Positions 31,369 to 46,234 of a stretch of DNA of 64,000 bases are shown piece by piece. Origin of the DNA: Enterobacter chuandaensis (GTDB taxonomy: Bacteria; Pseudomonadota; Gammaproteobacteria; Enterobacterales; Enterobacteriaceae). The notes under the pieces are model-generated. The model was given only the letters and a program-made list of their open reading frames with translations, searched no databases and was not told the DNA's origin. Numbering within the stretch: the stretch's first letter is position 1; every line of letters starts with the position of its first letter. The stretch is from assembly GCF_003594915.1 (NCBI RefSeq), contig NZ_QZCS01000019.1:1-64000 (forward strand). The letters run 5' to 3'. Both the position numbers and the translations under genes were made by a program.

Positions 31369-31914
31369 ATGAGCGCGGATGAAAACAACCTGATTTGGAT
31401 CGATCTCGAAATGACCGGGCTGGATCCCGAGCGCGATCGCATTATTGAGATTGCAACCCTGGTGACCGATGCCAACCTGAATATCCTGGCTGAAGGGCCA
31501 ACGATTGCAGTGCATCAGTCCGACGACCAGCTTGCGCTGATGGATGAGTGGAATGTGCGTACCCACACCGGCAGCGGCCTTGTCGAGCGCGTGAAGGCGA
31601 GCACGCTGGGTGACCGCGAGGCGGAACTGGCGACGCTCGAATTTCTGAAGCAGTGGGTACCGGCGGGTAAATCGCCGATCTGCGGCAACAGCATCGGTCA
31701 GGATCGTCGTTTCCTGTTTAAGTATATGCCTGAGCTGGAGTCTTACTTCCATTACCGCTATCTGGACGTGAGCACCCTGAAAGAGCTGGCGCGTCGATGG
31801 AAACCTGAAATCCTGGACGGCTTTAAAAAACAGGGTACGCACCAGGCGATGGACGACATTCGCGAGTCTGTGGCGGAGCTGGCGTACTACCGCGAAAACT
31901 TTATTAAGCTGTGA
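31369..31914 (+). CDS. orn: oligoribonuclease
   Basis: A 181-residue DEDDh 3'-5' exoribonuclease that degrades 2-5 nt RNAs, including the c-di-GMP breakdown product pGpG. Exo I motif [14 protein letters not shown] lies near residue 10; the last motif includes [10 protein letters not shown]. The start is ATG 31369 (MSADENN) matching the family; a GTG at 31357 would add four residues. It is divergent from rsgA and ends before a terminator. Confidence 0.97.
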   Translation: MSADENNLIWIDLEMTGLDPERDRIIEIATLVTDANLNILAEGPTIAVHQSDDQLALMDEWNVRTHTGSGLVERVKASTLGDREAELATLEFLKQWVPAGKSPICGNSIGQDRRFLFKYMPELESYFHYRYLDVSTLKELARRWKPEILDGFKKQGTHQAMDDIRESVAELAYYRENFIKL

Positions 31915-31921
31915 TTTTGAG

Positions 31922-31948
31922 ATCCGGCGCCTTGCGTGGCCGGGTTTT
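31922..31948 (+). terminator. intrinsic terminator of orn
   Basis: CCGGC (31924-31928) and GCCGG (31939-31943) form a short stem, then GTTTTTG. It lies 10 bp past the orn stop. Confidence 0.7.
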
Positions 31949-32021
31949 TGTCGTTAAATTGTTCAGCTTGCCGATTTAATAAGCATTTGAACTAAATTTC
32001 GAAAAAATCGCTTTAAGGGGG

Positions 32022-32049
32022 TTGCAGCTAAAAGGATTTCTCGTATAAT
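32022..32049 (+). promoter_or_regulatory. promoter of the tRNA-Gly genes
   Basis: TTGCAG (32022-32027), a 16-bp spacer and TATAAT (32044-32049) are followed by the GC-rich discriminator GCGCCTCCC. This is typical of stringently controlled stable RNA promoters. It lies 60 bp before the first mature tRNA. Confidence 0.85.
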
Positions 32050-32109
32050 GCGCCTCCCGTAACGACAGAGAATTACACGTTACGACAGCAACAAAAGCAG
32101 TACAGATTT

Positions 32110-32185
<76 letters not shown>

Positions 32186-32221
32186 AAATTTGAAAGTGCT
32201 TCCACAGCACAGACTGCCCAA

Positions 32222-32297
<76 letters not shown>

Positions 32298-32513
32298 AAT
32301 TCTTCTTCATCTATAAAATATCCACAGCGAAAAGAAGCGCTGGGGACGTTTTCTATTGCATCTGAAATACTCTTGTAAACAGAGTTATCCACAGAATTCT
32401 CGCTTTACCCAAACCGTACAGAAAGTTAGCAGGGTGAATGATATCTTCACAAGATACTGTATTGACTGGATAAAATTTCATTTCAAAATGTTATTGAGAT
32501 CACTTGACCTCTT

Positions 32514-32548
32514 CTCAAGCCCAGATGGCGCTTGAGTTTTTATTTTTA
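32514..32548 (+). terminator. terminator of the tRNA-Gly transcript
   Basis: CTCAAGC (32514-32520) and GCTTGAG (32530-32536) form a 7-bp stem with a 9-nt loop, followed by TTTTTATTTTTATT. The long gap before it (32298-32513) contains no gene I can support. Confidence 0.88.
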
Positions 32549-32567
32549 TTCACAGGCTGTGAATATA

Positions 32568-33705
32568 TCACGCATCTCGCGTAAGCCCTTTCTCGATGAC
32601 CCTGACCAGCCGCTGTTTCTTAGGAAGCTGCACTTCGACCACGCAGGCATTGCGCTTCTCAATTTGCTGCGCAATCGCCCATTCAATATGCTCGTCGAGA
32701 AGTGGGTGCTCACCTCTACGGCTTTCCAGCGCCTGAATATTCGCTACATCCCACGGGGCATTACCCAGCGCGACGGCGACATTACGCAGCCAGCGCAGAT
32801 GACCGATACGGCGAATAGCTGAACCTTCCGTCACCTTCAGGAACCAGGCTTCGCTCCAGGCGAACAGCTCAATAAGCTGTGGCGCATGCAGCGCCTTACG
32901 CGGGCTGAAGTCCTCTTCGTCCGTCAACTGGGAATAGCGGTTCCACGGGCAAATCAGCTGGCAGTCGTCGCAGCCGTAGATCCGGTTGCCGATAAGCGGT
33001 CGAAACTCTTCCGGGATCGCTCCTTCGAGCTCGATGGTGAGGTAGGAGATACAGCGACGTGCATCGACGGTGTAAGGCTCAACGATGGCGCCCGTCGGGC
33101 AGATGGTCATGCAGGCCACGCAGCGGCCACAGCCTTCCTCCACCGGGCCGTCTACCGGCAGGGGTAAATCAATCAGCAGTTCACCCAGGAAGAAGAACGA
33201 TCCGGCGTCGCGGCTCAGGATAAGTGAGTGCTTACCTGTCCAGCCAAGCCCGGCTTTTTCGGCGATCGGGCGCTCAAGAATAGGCGCGGAATCGACAAAG
33301 GGTCTAAAATTCAGCGAAACACAGTGCTGCTGAATAGTTTCCCCAAGTTTTTTTAGACGGTTACGCAGAAGCTTATGGTAATCACGCCCCAGCGCGTACC
33401 GGCTGACGTAACCCAAAGAGGGATTTTTTAGCGTGCGCGCGAAGGCCGCGTTGGCAGGCAGGTAGTTCATGCGCACGCTGATAACGCGTAATGTGCCCGG
33501 CAAAAGCTCGTGAGGACGGGCGCGCATCATGCCGTGACGCGCCATCCACTCCATTTCGCCGTGGTATTGTTTGTCCAGCCAGGCCTGCAATTTTGGCTCG
33601 CTGGCAGAGAGGTTGGTATCGGTAATGCCTACCTTCTGGAAGCCAAGTTCAGCACCCCACTGTTTTATTTTTTGCGCTAATTCATTGAGATCGAGGGGCT
33701 GTGAC

Positions 33706-33707
<2 letters not shown>
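32568..33707 (-). CDS. queG: epoxyqueuosine reductase QueG
   Basis: A 379-residue cobalamin- and iron-sulfur-dependent enzyme catalysing the last step of queuosine synthesis on tRNA. Two ferredoxin-like cluster motifs are visible: CGRCVACMTICPTGA and a second in YGCDDCQLICPWN. The start is ATG 33705-33707 (MSQPLDLNEL), giving the E. coli length; longer frames extend into nnr. Its start codon overlaps that of divergent nnr. Confidence 0.97.
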
Positions 33708-35683
<1,976 letters not shown>

Positions 35684-35699
35684 GAGTAGGGATGACGGG

Positions 35700-37034
35700 A
35701 TGATTAGTCGCGTTAAAGGTTGGGTGTTGGCTGCGACGGTGCTGCTGTGCGCGCAGGCCGGAGCGGCAAGCCTTTCGGATATTCAGGTGTCAAACGGCGA
35801 AAGCCAGGCCCGGATCACGCTCAGCTTTATGGGTGACCCTGAATATGCGTTTTCACAACCGGACAGCCACAGCGTGGCGCTGGATATCAAACAGACAGGC
35901 GTGATCCAGGGGTTACCGCTGCAGTTCAGCGGAAATAATCTGGTGAAAAGGATCCGCTCGGGTACGCCGCAGGACAGCCAGTCACTGCGCCTGGTGGTCG
36001 ATCTGACCGAAAAGGGCAAAACGAAGGCGGTGAAGCAACAAAACGGTGCGAACTATACCGTGGTCTTTACTATTAACGCCGACGCGCCGCCGCCTCCACC
36101 GCCACCAGTTGTGGCGAAACGTGTGAAAGAACCAGTGTATACGCCGCGCCCCTCGGAACCTGCGCGTAACCCGTTTAAATCGCAGAACGATCGCATGACT
36201 GCGGCAACCAGCAGCAATACGGTGACGCGTCCGGCAGCCAGCGCGCGCCGCGCGGTCAGCGGCGACAAGGTGATTATCGCCATCGATGCAGGTCACGGTG
36301 GACAGGACCCAGGCGCGATTGGTCCTGGGGGGACACGAGAGAAAAATGTCACTATCGCCATAGCCCGTAAGCTGCGTACGCTGCTCAATGACGACCCTAT
36401 GTTTAAAGGCGTGTTGACCCGCGACGGGGATTACTTCATTTCGGTGATGGGGCGTTCGGACGTCGCGCGTAAGCAGAATGCGAACTTCCTGGTTTCCATC
36501 CACGCGGATGCTGCGCCTAACCGTAACGCAACGGGCGCGTCGGTGTGGGTACTCTCGAACCGTCGCGCGAACAGTGAAATGGCCAACTGGCTGGAAGAGC
36601 ATGAGAAACAGTCTGAACTGTTAGGCGGCGCGGGCGATGTGCTGGCAAACAGCCAGTCTGACCCGTACCTCAGCCAGGCGGTGCTGGATTTACAGTTCGG
36701 TCATTCTCAGCGCGTCGGGTATGATGTCGCCACTAACGTATTGAACCAGCTGCAGGGCATCGGGGCATTGCATAAACGCCGCCCTGAACATGCGAGCCTG
36801 GGCGTTCTGCGCTCGCCGGATATTCCGTCAATTCTGGTGGAGACCGGCTTTATCAGCAATAACAGTGAAGAGCGTCTGCTGGGCAGCGACAGCTATCAGC
36901 AGCAAATTGCCGAAGCGATTTATAACGGTCTGCGTAAATACTTTGACGCGCACCCGCTTCAGTCTGCGCCGCAGGGCGGGGCAGCCCAGACGGCAAGCGC
37001 CGCGCTGCCGGGTGAAATGACCGCGACTAATTAA
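35700..37034 (+). CDS. amiB: N-acetylmuramoyl-L-alanine amidase AmiB
   Basis: A 444-residue periplasmic amidase that splits septal peptidoglycan, activated by EnvC at the divisome. Signal peptide about 1-22, AMIN septum-targeting domain (about 25-120), a proline run (seven residues within APPPPPPPV), then the Amidase_3 zinc domain from about 195 ([19 protein letters not shown]). The start ATG 35700 follows GACGGG; a longer frame from 35619 lies within tsaE. It ends 9 bp before mutL. The proline run is a natural EF-P-dependent translation site. Confidence 0.96.
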   Translation: MISRVKGWVLAATVLLCAQAGAASLSDIQVSNGESQARITLSFMGDPEYAFSQPDSHSVALDIKQTGVIQGLPLQFSGNNLVKRIRSGTPQDSQSLRLVVDLTEKGKTKAVKQQNGANYTVVFTINADAPPPPPPPVVAKRVKEPVYTPRPSEPARNPFKSQNDRMTAATSSNTVTRPAASARRAVSGDKVIIAIDAGHGGQDPGAIGPGGTREKNVTIAIARKLRTLLNDDPMFKGVLTRDGDYFISVMGRSDVARKQNANFLVSIHADAAPNRNATGASVWVLSNRRANSEMANWLEEHEKQSELLGGAGDVLANSQSDPYLSQAVLDLQFGHSQRVGYDVATNVLNQLQGIGALHKRRPEHASLGVLRSPDIPSILVETGFISNNSEERLLGSDSYQQQIAEAIYNGLRKYFDAHPLQSAPQGGAAQTASAALPGEMTATN

Positions 37035-37043
37035 GGAGAATTC

Positions 37044-38888
37044 ATGCCGATTCAGGTTCTACCGCCGCAGCTCGCGAACCAAATCGCCGCCGGTGAGGTG
37101 GTGGAACGCCCTGCGTCGGTGGTGAAGGAGCTGGTGGAAAACAGCCTCGATGCGGGGGCCTCCCGCATCGATATTGATATCGAACGCGGCGGCGCAAAGC
37201 TTATCCGCATTCGTGACAACGGCTGTGGCATTAAGAAAGACGAGCTGGCGCTGGCGCTGGCGCGTCATGCCACCAGTAAAATTGCTTCGCTGGACGATCT
37301 GGAGGCGATTATCAGCCTTGGGTTTCGCGGGGAAGCGCTGGCCAGTATCAGCTCCGTTTCCCGTTTGACGCTGACCTCCCGCACGGCCGAGCAGCAGGAA
37401 GCCTGGCAGGCCTACGCCGAAGGACGCGATATGGACGTCACGGTCAAGCCCGCGGCGCACCCTGTCGGTACCACGCTGGAAGTTCTGGACCTGTTCTACA
37501 ATACTCCCGCCCGCCGCAAGTTTATGCGTACCGAGAAGACCGAGTTCGGCCATATCGATGAGATTATTCGCCGTATCGCGCTGGCCCGTTTCGATGTCAC
37601 CATTAACCTCAGCCATAACGGCAAAGTGATGCGCCAGTATCGCGCGGTGGCAGAAGGTGGGCAGAAAGAGCGCCGTTTGGGGGCTATCTGCGGGACGCCG
37701 TTCCTGGAGCAGGCGCTGGCTATCGAGTGGCAGCACGGCGATCTGGCTTTACGTGGCTGGGTGGCCGATCCGAATGCCAGCAGCGCGGCGTTCGCTGAAA
37801 TACAGTACTGCTATGTGAACGGCCGCATGATGCGCGACCGCCTGATTAATCACGCCATTCGCCAGGCCTGCGAAGACAAGCTTGGTGCCGATCAGCAGCC
37901 TGCTTTCGTCCTTTATCTGGAAATCGACCCGCATCAGGTGGATGTCAACGTCCATCCTGCCAAGCATGAGGTGCGGTTCCATCAGTCGCGTCTGGTTCAC
38001 GACTTCATTTATCAGGGCGTGGCCGCCGTGTTACAGCAGCAGGCAGAGCCAACGCTGCCGCTGGAAAGTGACGCTCCTGCACCGCGTCCGCTTCCGGAAA
38101 ACCGTGTCGCTGCTGGCCGCAACCATTTTGCGGAGCCTGCCGTGGCGCGTGAACCGGAAGCCCCGCGTTTCTCCTCTGCAGGCGCCGCGCCTCGTCCGAC
38201 GGGAGCGAACTACCCGAACGCTCAACCTGGCTATCAAAAGCAGCAAGGGGCGTTATACCGCAAATTGCTGGACACGCCAGCCGTTGAGCGTAAAGAGCAC
38301 CTTCCGGCACCAGCACCTTCCCTTGACGGTCATAGCCAGAGTTTTGGCCGGGTGCTGACGGTTATCGCCCCGGATATGGCACTGCTTGAGCGTGACGGTA
38401 AAGTGATGCTTCTGGCGCTGCCGGTTGCCGAACGCTGGCTCAAGCAGGCGCAACTGACGCCGGGGGAAAATGCGGCCTGTGCGCAGCCGCTATTGATCCC
38501 GGTTCGCCTGAAAATATCCGCTGAAGAAACAAGGGTATTGCAGCGTGCCGAGGCCCAGCTGGCGCAAATGGGCATTGAAATTGTGCTTGAACCCCAACAT
38601 GTGACAATTCGTGCAGTGCCTTTACCCTTACGCCAACAAAATTTACAAAACTTGATTCCTGAACTGATAGGCTACTTGGCGCAGCAAACATCGTTTGAGG
38701 CCGCCAACACCGCGCAGTGGATCGCCTGCCATCTGGCCAGCGAACATTCACCGTGGAGTATGGCGCAGGCAATTACCGTGCTGGCGGAGGTGGAACGCCT
38801 CTGCCCACAGCTGGTGAAAGCGCCGCCGGGTGGGTTATTACAACCTGTTGATTTAAAAACGGCGATGACCGCCCTGAACCATGACTGA
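37044..38888 (+). CDS. mutL: DNA mismatch repair protein MutL
   Basis: A 614-residue GHKL ATPase that couples MutS recognition to MutH nicking. The N-terminal ATPase shows [20 protein letters not shown] and [10 protein letters not shown]; a Gln/Pro-rich linker about 335-425 is followed by the C-terminal dimerization domain. No QXXEXXX endonuclease motif, as expected for a MutH-containing species. Length is within one residue of E. coli. The end overlaps miaA by 8 bp. Confidence 0.98.
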   Translation: MPIQVLPPQLANQIAAGEVVERPASVVKELVENSLDAGASRIDIDIERGGAKLIRIRDNGCGIKKDELALALARHATSKIASLDDLEAIISLGFRGEALASISSVSRLTLTSRTAEQQEAWQAYAEGRDMDVTVKPAAHPVGTTLEVLDLFYNTPARRKFMRTEKTEFGHIDEIIRRIALARFDVTINLSHNGKVMRQYRAVAEGGQKERRLGAICGTPFLEQALAIEWQHGDLALRGWVADPNASSAAFAEIQYCYVNGRMMRDRLINHAIRQACEDKLGADQQPAFVLYLEIDPHQVDVNVHPAKHEVRFHQSRLVHDFIYQGVAAVLQQQAEPTLPLESDAPAPRPLPENRVAAGRNHFAEPAVAREPEAPRFSSAGAAPRPTGANYPNAQPGYQKQQGALYRKLLDTPAVERKEHLPAPAPSLDGHSQSFGRVLTVIAPDMALLERDGKVMLLALPVAERWLKQAQLTPGENAACAQPLLIPVRLKISAEETRVLQRAEAQLAQMGIEIVLEPQHVTIRAVPLPLRQQNLQNLIPELIGYLAQQTSFEAANTAQWIACHLASEHSPWSMAQAITVLAEVERLCPQLVKAPPGGLLQPVDLKTAMTALNHD

Positions 38889-39831
38889 CGTAAGCAAGGC
38901 GAGCCTGCCAAAGGCAATTTTTTTAATGGGCCCGACGGCCTCCGGCAAAACAGCGTTAGCCATTGAGTTACGTAAAGTTTTGCCTGTAGAGTTGATTAGT
39001 GTGGATTCAGCCCTCATCTATCGGGGGATGGACATCGGTACGGCAAAGCCAGACGCAGAAGAACTGCGTGCAGCGCCGCACCGTTTGCTGGATATTCTCG
39101 ACCCGGCAGAGGCATATTCCGCAGCGGATTTCCGCCGGGATGCCTTAGCTGAGATGGCCGAGATCACCGCCGCGGGGCGTATACCGCTGCTGGTTGGCGG
39201 AACCATGCTCTACTTCAAGGCGCTGCTCGAAGGATTGTCACCCTTACCTTCCGCGGACCCTGAAGTGAGAGCAAAGATTGAGCAGCAGGCGGCAGAGCAG
39301 GGATGGGACGTATTGCATCAGCAACTGGCGGAAATTGACCCGGTTGCCGCAGCGCGAATCCATCCAAATGATCCGCAAAGGCTTTCCCGGGCACTGGAAG
39401 TTTTTTTCATTTCGGGTAAAACTTTAACGGAACTGACGCAAACGTCAGGAGACGCTCTGCCGTATCAGGTGCATCAGTTCGCCATCGCCCCGGCGAGCCG
39501 TGAACTGCTCCATCAACGAATTGAGCAGCGTTTTCATCAGATGTTGGCTTCAGATTTTGAAGCAGAAGTGCGGGCGCTATTTGCCCGTGGAGATTTGCAT
39601 ACGGATATGCCTTCCGTTCGTTGTGTGGGATACCGCCAGATGTGGTCGTATCTTGAAGGCGAGATTTCATACGATGAAATGGTTTATCGAGGTGTTTGCG
39701 CCACGAGACAGTTAGCGAAGCGCCAGATCACCTGGTTGCGCGGTTGGGAGGGGGTTCACTGGTTAGACAGTGAAAAACCGCAACAGGCGTTAAACGACGT
39801 GATTGAGGTTGTTGGTGATATCGCTCACTGA
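38881..39831 (+). CDS. miaA: tRNA dimethylallyltransferase MiaA
   Basis: A 316-residue enzyme that adds a dimethylallyl group to A37 of tRNAs reading UNN codons. P-loop GPTASGKT near residue 17, the [16 protein letters not shown] substrate loop and [11 protein letters not shown] are all present. Same length as E. coli. It overlaps mutL, and in E. coli several hfq promoters lie inside it. Confidence 0.98.
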   Translation: MTDVSKASLPKAIFLMGPTASGKTALAIELRKVLPVELISVDSALIYRGMDIGTAKPDAEELRAAPHRLLDILDPAEAYSAADFRRDALAEMAEITAAGRIPLLVGGTMLYFKALLEGLSPLPSADPEVRAKIEQQAAEQGWDVLHQQLAEIDPVAAARIHPNDPQRLSRALEVFFISGKTLTELTQTSGDALPYQVHQFAIAPASRELLHQRIEQRFHQMLASDFEAEVRALFARGDLHTDMPSVRCVGYRQMWSYLEGEISYDEMVYRGVCATRQLAKRQITWLRGWEGVHWLDSEKPQQALNDVIEVVGDIAH

Positions 39832-39904
39832 ATGTGTACAATTGAGACGTATCGTGCGCAATTTTTCAGAATCGCAAGGTTCTAAGTACAAAACAAGCAT
39901 ATAA

Positions 39905-40228
<324 letters not shown>

Positions 40229-40302
40229 GGTTTCGGGCTGTTATCCACACGGGGAGCCAGGGATCCTGCGTTCCCCGCTGATCTTTTTAGAGAGGTTTAC
40301 GC

Positions 40303-41583
40303 TTGTTTGACCGTTATGATGCCGGTGAGCAGGCGGTGCTGGTACACATCTATTTTTCGCAAGACAAAGATATGGAAGACCTCCAGGAGTTTGAATCTCT
40401 GGTCTCTTCCGCCGGTGTCGAAGCAATGCAGGTGATTACCGGTAGCCGTAAAGCGCCGCACCCAAAGTATTTTGTTGGTGAAGGTAAAGCAGTAGAAATT
40501 GCGGATGCCGTAAAAGCAACCGGCGCGTCAGTCGTGTTGTTTGATCATGCGCTGTCTCCAGCCCAGGAGCGCAACCTGGAAGCTCTCTGCGAATGCCGTG
40601 TGATCGATCGCACGGGATTGATTTTAGATATTTTTGCTCAGCGTGCCCGTACCCATGAAGGGAAACTGCAGGTTGAGCTGGCGCAGTTGCGCCATCTGGC
40701 GACGCGTCTGGTGCGTGGCTGGACCCACCTTGAAAGACAAAAAGGCGGGATTGGTTTGCGCGGTCCGGGTGAAACCCAGCTCGAAACCGACCGCCGTTTG
40801 CTGCGTGGCCGTATTACCCAGATCCTCTCACGTCTGGAACGTGTAGAGAAACAGCGTGAACAGGGGCGTCGGGCGCGAACCAAAGCCGACATCCCAACGG
40901 TGTCGCTGGTGGGCTATACCAACGCCGGTAAATCTACCCTGTTTAACCAGATAACCGAGGCCCAGGTGTATGCCGCAGACCAGCTGTTTGCGACCCTGGA
41001 CCCAACGCTGCGTCGTATTGACGTTGCTGACGTCGGCGAAACAGTCCTGGCGGATACCGTAGGGTTTATCCGTCATTTGCCGCACGATCTGGTCGCGGCG
41101 TTTAAAGCGACGTTGCAGGAGACCCGTCAGGCGACCCTGCTGCTGCACGTGATTGATGCGGCTGACGTACGCGTGCAGGAGAACATCGACGCGGTGAACG
41201 TGGTGCTTGAAGAGATCGACGCCCACGAAATCCCAACGCTGTTGGTAATGAATAAAATCGATATGCTGGACGATTTTGAACCGCGTATCGAGCGTGATGA
41301 AGAGAACAAACCGATTCGGGTCTGGCTTTCTGCTCAGGCCGGTATTGGTGTGCCACTGCTTTTCCAGGCTTTGACAGAACGTCTTTCCGGTGAGGTAGCT
41401 CAGCACACGCTGCGACTGCCGCCACAGGAAGGCAGGCTGCGCAGCCGGTTTTATCAGCTTCAGGCGATAGAAAAAGAGTGGATGGAGGATGACGGCAGCG
41501 TGGGGATGCAGGTGCGTATGCCGATCGTTGACTGGCGTCGCCTCTGTAAACAAGAACCTGCGCTGGCGGACTATATCGTCTGA
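40303..41583 (+). CDS. hflX: ribosome-splitting GTPase HflX
   Basis: A 426-residue GTPase that rescues stalled or heat-damaged 70S ribosomes. An N-terminal HflX domain and helical linker ([18 protein letters not shown]) precede the G domain with G1 [10 protein letters not shown]3 DTVGF and G4 NKID. The start is TTG 40303-40305 with AGAGAGG upstream, as in E. coli. Same length as E. coli. Next in the hfq-hflXKC transcription unit. Confidence 0.97.
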   Translation: MFDRYDAGEQAVLVHIYFSQDKDMEDLQEFESLVSSAGVEAMQVITGSRKAPHPKYFVGEGKAVEIADAVKATGASVVLFDHALSPAQERNLEALCECRVIDRTGLILDIFAQRARTHEGKLQVELAQLRHLATRLVRGWTHLERQKGGIGLRGPGETQLETDRRLLRGRITQILSRLERVEKQREQGRRARTKADIPTVSLVGYTNAGKSTLFNQITEAQVYAADQLFATLDPTLRRIDVADVGETVLADTVGFIRHLPHDLVAAFKATLQETRQATLLLHVIDAADVRVQENIDAVNVVLEEIDAHEIPTLLVMNKIDMLDDFEPRIERDEENKPIRVWLSAQAGIGVPLLFQALTERLSGEVAQHTLRLPPQEGRLRSRFYQLQAIEKEWMEDDGSVGMQVRMPIVDWRRLCKQEPALADYIV

Positions 41584-41639
41584 TCAGAAAGGGGAAGCCT
41601 GAATAATTCGCCCTTGCATAACAAATATGGAGCATATAC

Positions 41640-42899
41640 ATGGCGTGGAATCAGCCCGGTAATAACGGACAAGACCGCGACCCGTGGGGAAGCAGCAATA
41701 ATCAAGGCGGCAACTCTGGGGGAAATGGCAACAAAGGTGGTCGCGAGCAGGGGCCGCCGGATCTGGATGATATCTTCCGCAAGCTGAGCAAAAAGCTTGG
41801 TGGGCTTGGCGGAGGAAAAGGTTCTGGCTCGGGTGGTAATTCTACTCAGAGTCCACGCCCGCCAATGGGTGGCCGCGTAGTGGGCATTGTGGCCGCTGCG
41901 GTGGTAATCATCTGGGCAGCCAGCGGGTTCTACACCATTAAAGAAGCAGAACGCGGCGTGGTTACCCGTTTCGGCAAGTTCAGCCATCTGGTTGAGCCGG
42001 GCCTGAACTGGAAACCGACCTTCATTGACGATGTGACTGCGGTCAACGTGGAGTCCGTCCGTGAACTGGCGGCATCCGGCGTAATGCTGACCTCTGACGA
42101 AAACGTGGTGCGCGTTGAGATGAACGTGCAGTACCGCGTGACCGATCCTGAGCGTTATCTGTTTAGCGTGACCAGCGCCGATGACAGCCTGCGTCAGGCG
42201 ACCGACAGCGCCCTGCGCGGTGTGATCGGTAAATACACCATGGATCGTATCCTGACTGAAGGTCGTACCGTTATTCGTAGCGATACCCAGCGCGAGCTGG
42301 AAGAGACCATTCGTCCGTACAACATGGGTATCACCCTGCTGGACGTCAACTTCCAGGCCGCACGTCCGCCGGAAGAGGTGAAAGCCGCATTTGACGATGC
42401 GATTGCAGCCCGTGAAAACGAACAGCAGTACATCCGTGAGGCAGAAGCGTACACCAACGAAGTTCAGCCGCGTGCTAACGGTCAGGCGCAGCGTATTCTG
42501 GAAGAAGCTCGCGCGTATAAGACGCAAACCATCCTGGAAGCACAGGGTGAAGTGGCTCGCTTCGCGAAGATCCTGCCGGAATATAAAGCGGCTCCGGAAA
42601 TTACCCGCGAGCGTCTCTATATCGAGACCATGGAAAAAGTGCTGAGCCACACCCGCAAAGTGCTGGTTAACGACAACAAAGGTGGAAACCTGATGGTTCT
42701 GCCGCTGGATCAGATGCTGAAAGGCGGTTCTGCTCCGGCAGCGAAAGACACCAGCGGTGCCAACAACCTGCTGCGTCTGCCGCCAGCCTCATCAGGCAGC
42801 TCAAGCGCGAACACAACGCCTTCTTCGAACGATGGTGACATTATGGACCAACGCCGTGCTAACGCGCAGCGTAACGACTACCAGCGTCAGGGGGAATAA
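41640..42899 (+). CDS. hflK: FtsH-associated prohibitin-like protein HflK
   Basis: A 419-residue type II membrane protein of the SPFH/stomatin family. The N-terminal cytoplasmic Gly/Asn-rich tail (1-75), one membrane helix (about 80-97), then the periplasmic SPFH domain. With HflC it cages the FtsH protease and limits its activity on membrane proteins. Same length as E. coli. hflC starts 2 bp after the stop. Confidence 0.98.
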   Translation: MAWNQPGNNGQDRDPWGSSNNQGGNSGGNGNKGGREQGPPDLDDIFRKLSKKLGGLGGGKGSGSGGNSTQSPRPPMGGRVVGIVAAAVVIIWAASGFYTIKEAERGVVTRFGKFSHLVEPGLNWKPTFIDDVTAVNVESVRELAASGVMLTSDENVVRVEMNVQYRVTDPERYLFSVTSADDSLRQATDSALRGVIGKYTMDRILTEGRTVIRSDTQRELEETIRPYNMGITLLDVNFQAARPPEEVKAAFDDAIAARENEQQYIREAEAYTNEVQPRANGQAQRILEEARAYKTQTILEAQGEVARFAKILPEYKAAPEITRERLYIETMEKVLSHTRKVLVNDNKGGNLMVLPLDQMLKGGSAPAAKDTSGANNLLRLPPASSGSSSANTTPSSNDGDIMDQRRANAQRNDYQRQGE

Positions 42900-42901
42900 G
42901 G

Positions 42902-43906
42902 ATGCGTAAGTCAGTTATTGCGATCATCGTCATCGTACTGGTCGTGCTGTATACCTCGATCTTTGTGGTGAAAGAGGGCGAGCGTGGGATCAAGTTCCAG
43001 TTCAGCAGCGTCGTGCGTGATGGCGACAAACGTCCGGTGATTTACGAGCCGGGCCTGCACTTCAAGGTGCCGTTCATTCAGTCTGTGAAAACGCTGGATG
43101 CGCGTATCCAGACCATGGATAACCAGGCTGACCGTTTCGTTACCAAAGAGAAGAAAGACCTGATCGTTGATTCTTACATCAAATGGCGCATCAGCGATTT
43201 CAGCCGCTACTTCCTGGCAACGGGCGGCGGTGACGTTTCTCAGGCGGAAGTGCTGCTGAAACGTAAGTTCTCTGACCGTCTGCGTTCTGAAATTGGCCGT
43301 CTGGATGTGAAAGACATCGTGACCGACTCCCGCGGTCGTCTGACTCTGGAAGTGCGCGATGCGCTGAACTCCGGTACAGCGGGCACCGAAGACGAAGTGG
43401 AAACGCCAGCAGCAGATGACGCGATTGCTAAAGCGGCTGAGCGCGTTCAGGCTGAAACCAACGGTAAAGTGCCGGTGATCAACCCGAACAGTATGGCTGC
43501 GCTGGGTATCGAAGTGGTTGACGTGCGTATTAAGCAGATCAACCTGCCAGCGGAAGTGTCCGAGGCGATTTACAACCGTATGCGCGCCGAGCGTGAAGCG
43601 GTAGCCCGTCGTCACCGTTCACAGGGTCAGGAAGAGGCTGAAAAACTGCGCGCCGCAGCGGACTACGAAGTGACCAAGACTCTCGCAGAGTCTGAGCGTC
43701 AGGGCCGTATTCTGCGTGGTGAAGGCGATGCGGAAGCCGCGAAGCTGTTCGCCGATGCGTTCAGCCAGGATCCAGACTTCTACGCCTTTATCCGTAGCCT
43801 GCGTGCTTACGAGAATAGCTTCCAGAGCAACCAGGATGTGATGGTGCTCAGCCCGGACAGCGATTTCTTCCGTTATATGAAGACGCCGACTAACGCAACG
43901 CGATAA
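42902..43906 (+). CDS. hflC: FtsH-associated prohibitin-like protein HflC
   Basis: A 334-residue partner of HflK. N-terminal membrane anchor (about 3-20, KSVIAIIVIVLVVLYTSIFV), then the SPFH domain and a coiled-coil region (AVARRHRSQGQEEAEKLRAA). Same length as E. coli. It ends the hfq-hflXKC unit before a strong terminator. Confidence 0.98.
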   Translation: MRKSVIAIIVIVLVVLYTSIFVVKEGERGIKFQFSSVVRDGDKRPVIYEPGLHFKVPFIQSVKTLDARIQTMDNQADRFVTKEKKDLIVDSYIKWRISDFSRYFLATGGGDVSQAEVLLKRKFSDRLRSEIGRLDVKDIVTDSRGRLTLEVRDALNSGTAGTEDEVETPAADDAIAKAAERVQAETNGKVPVINPNSMAALGIEVVDVRIKQINLPAEVSEAIYNRMRAEREAVARRHRSQGQEEAEKLRAAADYEVTKTLAESERQGRILRGEGDAEAAKLFADAFSQDPDFYAFIRSLRAYENSFQSNQDVMVLSPDSDFFRYMKTPTNATR

Positions 43907-43929
43907 ACTCAGGCTCGTTTGAGTATTCA

Positions 43930-43964
43930 AACCACCGCTCCCAACGGAGCGGTGGTTTTCTTTT
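43930..43964 (+). terminator. intrinsic terminator after hflC
   Basis: AACCACCGCTCC (43930-43941) and GGAGCGGTGGTT (43946-43957) form a 12-bp stem with loop CAAC, followed by TTCTTTT. Confidence 0.93.
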
Positions 43965-43977
43965 ATAAGGATTAAAA

Positions 43978-44175
43978 ATGAATTCAACGATCTGGCTCGC
44001 ACTGGCCCTGGTTCTGGTGCTGGAAGGTCTCGGACCGATGCTCTATCCGCGCGCCTGGCGTCGCATGATCGCCACGATGAGCCAACTGCCGGATAATATT
44101 TTGCGTCGTTTTGGCGGCGGTCTTGTGGTTGCAGGTATCGTTATCTACTACATGTTGAGGAAAACGATTGGCTGA
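43978..44175 (+). CDS. yjeT: small inner-membrane protein YjeT (DUF2065)
   Basis: A 65-residue protein with two predicted membrane helices (about 3-19 and 42-60), matching E. coli YjeT (MNSTIWLALALVLVLEGLGP). Function unknown. It is 14 bp after the hflC terminator, so it probably has readthrough or its own promoter, and precedes purA by 104 bp. Confidence 0.92.
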   Translation: MNSTIWLALALVLVLEGLGPMLYPRAWRRMIATMSQLPDNILRRFGGGLVVAGIVIYYMLRKTIG

Positions 44176-44186
44176 TCAAAAAGTAG

Positions 44187-45578
<1,392 letters not shown>

Positions 45579-45592
45579 TCTTCGTGACTGCT

Positions 45593-45639
45593 GGCCTGCG
45601 GGGAAACCCGCAGGCCGGATAAGCGTAGCGCCATCCGGC
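45593..45639. repeat. terminator-like hairpin plus REP after purA
   Basis: A 10-bp stem GGCCTGCGGG/CCCGCAGGCC with a GAAA loop (45593-45616) overlaps a REP palindrome, GCCGGAT (45614-45620) with ATCCGGC (45633-45639). No T-run follows, so it is more likely an mRNA-stabilising BIME-type element than a simple terminator. Confidence 0.75.
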
Positions 45640-45770
45640 GACCGCTCCTGGATCTCCGCTTTTTCGCCCCGTCTGTCAAATAAATTAGCCGCTAACTATC
45701 TGGCTGGTTTATCATCATTAATGAATATCTCTGCGGTTAAACCGCGTTTTCCCTTTTTCCTGAGGTTGAT

Positions 45771-46196
45771 GTGCAGTTAACAAGTTTCACCGATTACGGC
45801 TTACGCGCGCTGATTTACATGGCGTCGTTACCCGATGGGAAGATGACCAGTATCTCTGAAGTGACAGAGGTGTACGGTGTGTCCCGTAATCATATGGTCA
45901 AAATAATCAATCAACTTAGCCGTGCCGGATACGTTGCTGCCGTCCGCGGGAAGAATGGAGGGATCCGTCTTGGTAAACCGGCACAGAGTATTCGTATCGG
46001 GGATGTGGTACGTGAGCTGGAGCCGTTGTCTCTGGTGAACTGCAGCAGCGAGTTCTGCCACATCACGCCCGCTTGTCGCCTGAAACAGGCGCTTTCTAAG
46101 GCCGTGCAAAGTTTTCTCAAGGAACTGGATAACTACACGCTGGCCGATTTGGTTGAAGAGAATCAACCGCTTTATAAATTATTGCTGGTGGAATGA
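45771..46196 (+). CDS. nsrR: nitric oxide-sensing repressor NsrR
   Basis: A 141-residue Rrf2-family repressor with an NO-sensitive iron-sulfur cluster. Winged helix in the first 60 residues ([20 protein letters not shown]), then three conserved cysteines in [12 protein letters not shown] (Cys91, 96, 102). The start is GTG 45771, as in E. coli. First gene of nsrR-rnr-rlmB; 38 bp to rnr. Confidence 0.97.
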   Translation: MQLTSFTDYGLRALIYMASLPDGKMTSISEVTEVYGVSRNHMVKIINQLSRAGYVAAVRGKNGGIRLGKPAQSIRIGDVVRELEPLSLVNCSSEFCHITPACRLKQALSKAVQSFLKELDNYTLADLVEENQPLYKLLLVE

Positions 46197-46234
46197 AGAA
46201 AATTTCCACCGGAGCTGACAACGGAGGAACCGAC

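Noticed and set aside
32385..32393. Perfect DnaA box TTATCCACA, with another at 40241-40249
   Set aside because: About 0.5 exact copies are expected by chance on both strands of 64 kb; the two are far apart, without clustering or an AT-rich unwinding element.
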